Assembly: GCA_023300255.1 (NCBI GenBank)
Contig: JALZWC010000849.1
Span: forward strand, 1-9,358
Source: Saprospiraceae bacterium
GTDB lineage: Bacteria > Bacteroidota > Bacteroidia > Chitinophagales > Saprospiraceae
Direction: 5' to 3'
Length of the DNA stretch: 9,358 nucleotides
Shown: positions 6,154-9,358 of the stretch, piece after piece
Numbering within the stretch: the stretch's first letter is position 1
Layout: each line of letters begins with the position of its first letter
Notes under the pieces: generated by a model
Database searches by the model: none
What the model saw: the letters and a program-made list of their open reading frames with translations, nothing else
What the model was told of the DNA's origin: nothing
Translations under genes and position numbers: made by a program

Positions 6154-6213
6154 AAGTCCGACCTCTGACAGTGAAACGATCTGACGGCTGACTTCTTCGG
6201 ACTTTCAGTCCGA
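6154..6213 (-). other. Alternative hairpins directly after the PorP/SprF stop
   Basis: TCGGACT (6197-6203) and AGTCCGA (6207-6213) form a perfect 7-bp stem with a 3-base loop that abuts the PorP/SprF stop codon on the minus strand. A further AAGTCCGA at 6154-6161 can also pair perfectly with TCGGACTT (6197-6204), so two hairpins compete for the same arm. No T-run follows the short hairpin, so it is not a standard intrinsic terminator. It may protect the 3' end or partly decouple the two genes. Confidence 0.5.
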
Positions 6214-7275
6214 TTACAAGTCTGGACAGAAAATAACTGGCGGTACTACTGGCTCTTTATAAATTCTAATAATTTTATTAACGGCTAATTCAAAGCCACC
6301 TCTAAGATTATTAGTAGAAGTTAAACCAGAAGCTGTTAAGTCATAGGCTATGCCTACTTGCCAATCATCATAATGGGCTCCTAATAAAATCTGCACTGCA
6401 TCGCCGACTCTATATCCTAAACCTGCTTTAGCTTGGAGGTCTTTTTCTTTAAACTTTAATTGGTAGCCTCCCATTGCTTGTATTGCGATTTCGTTGACTT
6501 TAGCAGATCTCTGGTAAATGAATGCAGGATAGATCGTCAGTTTCTCATTGAGTTTTCGATCCATCTGTCCGTGTACCGTAATTTTTATAGGTCTTTTAAA
6601 TTCGCCACCAGATCCACCTAGATTACCACCTGAAGTAATTGTACCATTTGGCCGAGTGATGTATGATATAGCTGTTCCAATATTCATATTGGTATTTTTA
6701 TCCACAGCAGCACGATACATCAAACCAAAATTGGTAACGCTATAACTTTCTCCCTCATCAGATAATTTAGTGAAATCTATACTAGTCGGTCCTAATTGGC
6801 CATTTAATATATTATCTTCAAAGGTAAGATTTTGTTTGTCTTTAAATTCTCTAGAGACACTTCCAAACTGAATACCCCCAACTATAAATTTAGTCGCTTT
6901 CTTATCTAATGCTAAGTGGTAAGAAGCAGAAGCTAAGAAACCAGTATTAGTTAAGCCCCCGGAACCCGCTTTATCTGCATATATGGCCATTCCTCCACTC
7001 AACCAGTCATTCTTACGAACCGTAATAATGGGTACATCTATGAAAAAAGAAGGCGTTCTAAATCCTGTTCCTCCTGGACTTTTTCCTTTAACAAAATTAT
7101 ACTGGTCTCGATATAAGCCACCAATTCTAGCCGTTCCCTCAAAATCCCCTGTTAATGCAGGATTTAAGGTCATAGGAGACATCGTAAACTGGGTCCAGTG
7201 TATATCTTGACCACGAAGTACTCCTGTACAGGCTACTAAAAGGCTAATAAAAAATAGATGTCTAAGTAATTTCAT
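6214..7275 (-). CDS. Type IX secretion system membrane protein, PorP/SprF family
   Basis: This is an outer-membrane beta-barrel protein of the PorP/SprF family, whose characterised members act in type IX secretion and in gliding or adhesin export in Bacteroidota. The 353-aa protein fits the family length. It has a signal peptide (about 1-22), then the family hallmark DIHWTQFTMSPMTLNPALTG (24-43), alternating beta strands throughout, and the typical end GGFELAVN (326-333) followed by a Pro-rich FCPDL terminus. A LVAC sequence at residues 13-16 resembles a lipobox, but cleavage after RG, just before QDIHW, is the usual pattern here. Genomes of this group usually encode many paralogues, each often next to an OmpA-like protein as here, so the specific client is unknown. 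It is the upstream gene of the pair, with a 376-bp gap to the OmpA-like gene that contains repeat copy 3. Confidence 0.9.
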   Translation of the reverse strand: MKLLRHLFFISLLVACTGVLRGQDIHWTQFTMSPMTLNPALTGDFEGTARIGGLYRDQYNFVKGKSPGGTGFRTPSFFIDVPIITVRKNDWLSGGMAIYADKAGSGGLTNTGFLASASYHLALDKKATKFIVGGIQFGSVSREFKDKQNLTFEDNILNGQLGPTSIDFTKLSDEGESYSVTNFGLMYRAAVDKNTNMNIGTAISYITRPNGTITSGGNLGGSGGEFKRPIKITVHGQMDRKLNEKLTIYPAFIYQRSAKVNEIAIQAMGGYQLKFKEKDLQAKAGLGYRVGDAVQILLGAHYDDWQVGIAYDLTASGLTSTNNLRGGFELAVNKIIRIYKEPVVPPVIFCPDL

Positions 7276-7383
7276 ATAGGCGTTATTTCTTATGGTATTT
7301 CAAGTAGGATAAGCATTTCTTACAGTAAAGTTGTTTAAAGAACTTCACTATTAAAAGGATAGCATACGCTAAAAGAGTAAAAG

Positions 7384-7413
7384 TGACTAAAAAAATAGCC
7401 TCTTTTTAGGTCA
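7384..7413. other. Hairpin in the divergent intergenic region
   Basis: TGACTAAAAA (7384-7393) pairs with TTTTTAGGTCA (7403-7413) with one bulged G around a 9-base loop. It lies between the divergent starts of the PorP/SprF gene and the monooxygenase, where both promoters should be. It could be an operator or leader structure; no promoter was confidently placed on either strand in 7276-7532. Confidence 0.3.
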
Positions 7414-7532
7414 AAAATACAATTTCTACGCTTTAGTCTCTATGAAAAAAAGAATTCCTCTTAAAGAGAACGGACTTTAGTCATGGATTTTGCATTGAAT
7501 GCTGTAATTTAACATAAAATAGAGGCTAGAAT

Positions 7533-9116
7533 ATGAAAACACTTCAAACGAAGGTATTAATTATAGGGGCAGGCCCCACTGGCTTGATGATGGCTTGTCA
7601 ATTGGCTAGATATAAAGTGCCTTTTCTCCTTATCGACCAGAAAAAAAGTATCACCAACGAAACGAAAGCACTAGGGGTGCAGGCTAGAACAATGGAAGTA
7701 TATCAGCAAATGGGGATTGCGCAAGAGGCATTGCGTAGAGGATTGATAGGAGAAGCAGTCAATTTTGTTATTAAAGGTAAGCCTATCAGGCGTATAGATT
7801 TGGCAGAAATTGGTAAAGACCTTAGTCCTTTCCCTTATATACATATGCTCGTACAGCATGAAAATGAAGCCTTATTGCAGCATTTTTTAAAGACAGAAGG
7901 GGAAAGTGTTTTATGGAATACTCATTTAGATACTATTACGCAAACGGATGCCGAAGTAGAGGCAGTGATTATTACAAAAGATGGAGAACGCCAGACGGTT
8001 GTTGCAGATTGGTTAGTGGGTGCGGATGGGGGGAGTAGTACGACTAGGCATCAATTAGGCATGTCTTTTAAAGGGGAAACTCACGAACAGACTTTTTTTG
8101 TCGCAGATACGCAAATTGATTGGGCTTATGCGCAGGAGTTGCATGTCTGTCTTGATAAAACGAAATTTCTAGCTTTCTTTCCGATGAAGGGAGACCGAAG
8201 ATTTAGAATAGTAGGTGCGTTGCCTAGTCATCTAAAGGATATAGAAGGAATTCAATTTGAAGTGTTCATTGAGGAGATTTTGAAAGATATCAGTATTGAC
8301 CTAAGAATAAGTAATACGGATTGGTTTAGTACCTATAAAATTCATCATCGAGTAGTAGATAGTTTTCAAAGGGGGCGATGTTTTTTGGCTGGTGATTCGG
8401 CACATCTACATAGCCCTGTTGGTGCACAAGGGATGAATACGGGATTGTTAGATGCATATAATTTAGCTTGGAAACTATCATTGGTCGTAAAAGAAAAAGC
8501 AGCTGCTAGTTTATTAAAAACCTATACGGAAGAGCGGTTACCTTTTGCACAAGAGTTGGTGAATACGACGGACCGTGTATTTGGGATGATTGTCTCTAAT
8601 AATCCTTTTTTGCGTTTCTTTAGAAGGAATGTTTTTCCTACCCTTTTCAAAATAGGCACTTCTTATGATAAAGTTCGGAAGTTTGCTTTTGGTAGAGTTT
8701 CTCAAACGGGTATTAATTATAGGAAAAGTTCTATTAATCGGAATCATCAATCCGATTCTTTTAATAATAAAGCACCACAAGCAGGAGATCGATTTCCGTA
8801 TATCACTTCCAATAAAACAAATACTTTCGACTGGTTAGATGGGACTGCTTTTCAATTGCTTTATTTTTATACGAAGCGAGAGGAGGAGACCATTGTTCAG
8901 CTGAAAAATTATTTAACTCTTTCTAATCTTGATATCCAATTTTACCAGTTTGATAAGGAGCGCAATGCTACTTTTTTTGAAGGCTTGGGCATTAAGGAAC
9001 AGGCAATATTTATTGTTCGACCTGATATGTATATTGGGTATCGGAGTGGGGGCGTGGACTTGATGGATCTGGAGGTTTATTTTAGTCGGTTGTTAGGTGG
9101 GGAGGTACAAGGTTAA
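7533..9116 (+). CDS. FAD-dependent monooxygenase (class A aromatic hydroxylase-type)
   Basis: This is a cytosolic single-component flavoprotein hydroxylase of the p-hydroxybenzoate hydroxylase fold, using FAD and NAD(P)H to hydroxylate an aromatic or related substrate that cannot be predicted. The 527-aa protein shows the N-terminal dinucleotide-binding GAGPTG (12-17) after a beta strand, ARTMEVY (51-57), the DG motif GADGGSSTTRHQLG (163-176), and the GD motif GRCFLAGDSAHLHSPVGAQG (281-300) followed by MNTGLLDAYNLAWKL (301-315). A degenerate thioredoxin-like C-terminal region ends in RPDMYIGYR (496-504), as in the larger phenol and polyketide hydroxylases (MhpA- and PgaE-like). The start follows directly from homology; a weak AGAGG lies upstream. 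It stands alone, divergent from the PorP/SprF gene, with no pathway partners in the window. Large palindromes follow its stop. Confidence 0.9.
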   Translation: MKTLQTKVLIIGAGPTGLMMACQLARYKVPFLLIDQKKSITNETKALGVQARTMEVYQQMGIAQEALRRGLIGEAVNFVIKGKPIRRIDLAEIGKDLSPFPYIHMLVQHENEALLQHFLKTEGESVLWNTHLDTITQTDAEVEAVIITKDGERQTVVADWLVGADGGSSTTRHQLGMSFKGETHEQTFFVADTQIDWAYAQELHVCLDKTKFLAFFPMKGDRRFRIVGALPSHLKDIEGIQFEVFIEEILKDISIDLRISNTDWFSTYKIHHRVVDSFQRGRCFLAGDSAHLHSPVGAQGMNTGLLDAYNLAWKLSLVVKEKAAASLLKTYTEERLPFAQELVNTTDRVFGMIVSNNPFLRFFRRNVFPTLFKIGTSYDKVRKFAFGRVSQTGINYRKSSINRNHQSDSFNNKAPQAGDRFPYITSNKTNTFDWLDGTAFQLLYFYTKREEETIVQLKNYLTLSNLDIQFYQFDKERNATFFEGLGIKEQAIFIVRPDMYIGYRSGGVDLMDLEVYFSRLLGGEVQG

Positions 9117-9125
9117 TAGTGATAT

Positions 9126-9236
9126 TTTGTAGCCCAGAATTTATTCTGAATAATTATCGAGCGCAGCGCAGATAACTTAGGTATTATCTGCGCCGCGCTC
9201 GATAGTCTCTCAGAATGAATTCTGTGTTACTACAAA
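9126..9236. repeat. Large imperfect palindrome (about 111 bp) downstream of the monooxygenase
   Basis: The core stem pairs 9155-9175 with 9184-9204 at 20 of 21 positions around an 8-base loop. Arms CAGAATTTATTCTGA (9135-9149) and TCAGAATGAATTCTG (9210-9224) pair next, with one mismatch, and TTTGTAG (9126-9132) pairs with CTACAAA (9230-9236) at the base. Each CAGAAT-NN-ATTCTG arm is itself a palindrome, so separate hairpins can also form. The stem is GC-rich (GAGCGC, GCGCAG) against an AT-rich background. It starts 10 bp after the stop and could end transcription, but no T-run follows the core stem. A MITE or REP-like unit is the likelier reading. Confidence 0.75.
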
Positions 9237-9353
9237 CCAGATGCTAATAGTCTGTAAGATACTTATGAAGTGCAGCGGTGGCACTTAGTAATCTGCAGTA
9301 TGCTCTCCGTTCGTCGTTCCTCCTTTCTGCGATCATACAGCAGGGGAGTCTGG
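9237..9353. repeat. Second imperfect inverted repeat abutting the first
   Basis: Short outer arms CCAGA (9237-9241) and TCTGG (9349-9353) enclose a hairpin AAGTGC (9268-9273) with GCACTT (9281-9286), and a stem between 9293-9305 (CTGCAGTATG then CTC) and 9331-9343 (GAT-CATACAGCAG reversed) that matches at 11 of 13. The outer arms alone are too short to be convincing; the inner stems are better supported. No gene is seen in 9117-9358, and the window ends 5 bases later. Confidence 0.4.
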
Positions 9354-9358
9354 CAAAT

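Noticed and set aside
7228..7239. Lipoprotein signal (LVAC) in the PorP/SprF protein
   Set aside because: The family is normally cleaved just before the Q-D-I-H segment by signal peptidase I, and the residues after the cysteine do not look like a lipoprotein linker; kept only as a remark.
8538..8780. Minus-strand reading frame of 80 codons within the monooxygenase
   Set aside because: It is an antisense shadow of a well-supported gene with no recognisable features.
9155..9204. Simple intrinsic terminator for the monooxygenase
   Set aside because: The stem is strong but is not followed by a T-run and is part of a larger palindrome, so it is listed as a repeat instead.

Overview
The window looks like a chromosome segment from a Bacteroidota bacterium, most likely of the Saprospiraceae type. 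Three things point there: a PorP/SprF-family protein next to a TPR/beta-propeller/OmpA protein (a type IX secretion-associated pair), AT-rich start regions without clear Shine-Dalgarno sequences, and long intergenic spacers full of A/T-rich inverted repeats. The taxonomic call is inference from gene content; no rRNA or other phylogenetic marker is present.

Layout. From 1 to 2753, on the minus strand, lie the three subunits of prokaryotic 5-oxoprolinase in transcription order pxpA, pxpB, pxpC. The last two overlap by 8 bp. A 307-bp spacer carrying a repeat element separates pxpA from pxpB. From 2754 to 3248 there is a 495-bp gene-free stretch with a second repeat copy, an imperfect long inverted repeat and a very clear bidirectional terminator. 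From 3249 to 7275, again on the minus strand, are a PorP/SprF-like outer-membrane protein (upstream) and an 862-aa TPR/beta-propeller/OmpA/DUF1573 envelope protein (downstream), separated by about 376 bp that hold the third repeat copy. After a 257-bp divergent intergenic region, a class A FAD-dependent aromatic-type monooxygenase runs on the plus strand (7533-9116). The window ends in two adjacent large imperfect palindromes.

How the genes work together. PxpA, PxpB and PxpC together would turn 5-oxoproline (pyroglutamate, a spontaneous cyclisation product of glutamine and glutamate) into glutamate with ATP. The PorP/SprF and OmpA-like proteins would act at the outer membrane and periplasm, in or alongside type IX secretion and gliding machinery. 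The monooxygenase stands alone and its substrate cannot be told.

The most interesting non-coding signal is a repeat family with three copies in the first 6.1 kb (about 1728-1914, 2843-2953, 5904-6067). Each copy has a first hairpin based on GTTC/GAAC arms, a conserved loop-and-arm block around TCAAACAGTTTTT, and a GTTGAC end. All three lie in the same orientation, opposite to the flanking genes. The first hairpin's tip differs completely between copies yet stays base-paired in two of them. One copy is bounded by perfect 11-bp terminal inverted repeats, as in a non-autonomous mobile element. Similar-looking intergenic repeats occur in other Bacteroidota genomes as far as I recall, so the family as such may not be new; its function is open.
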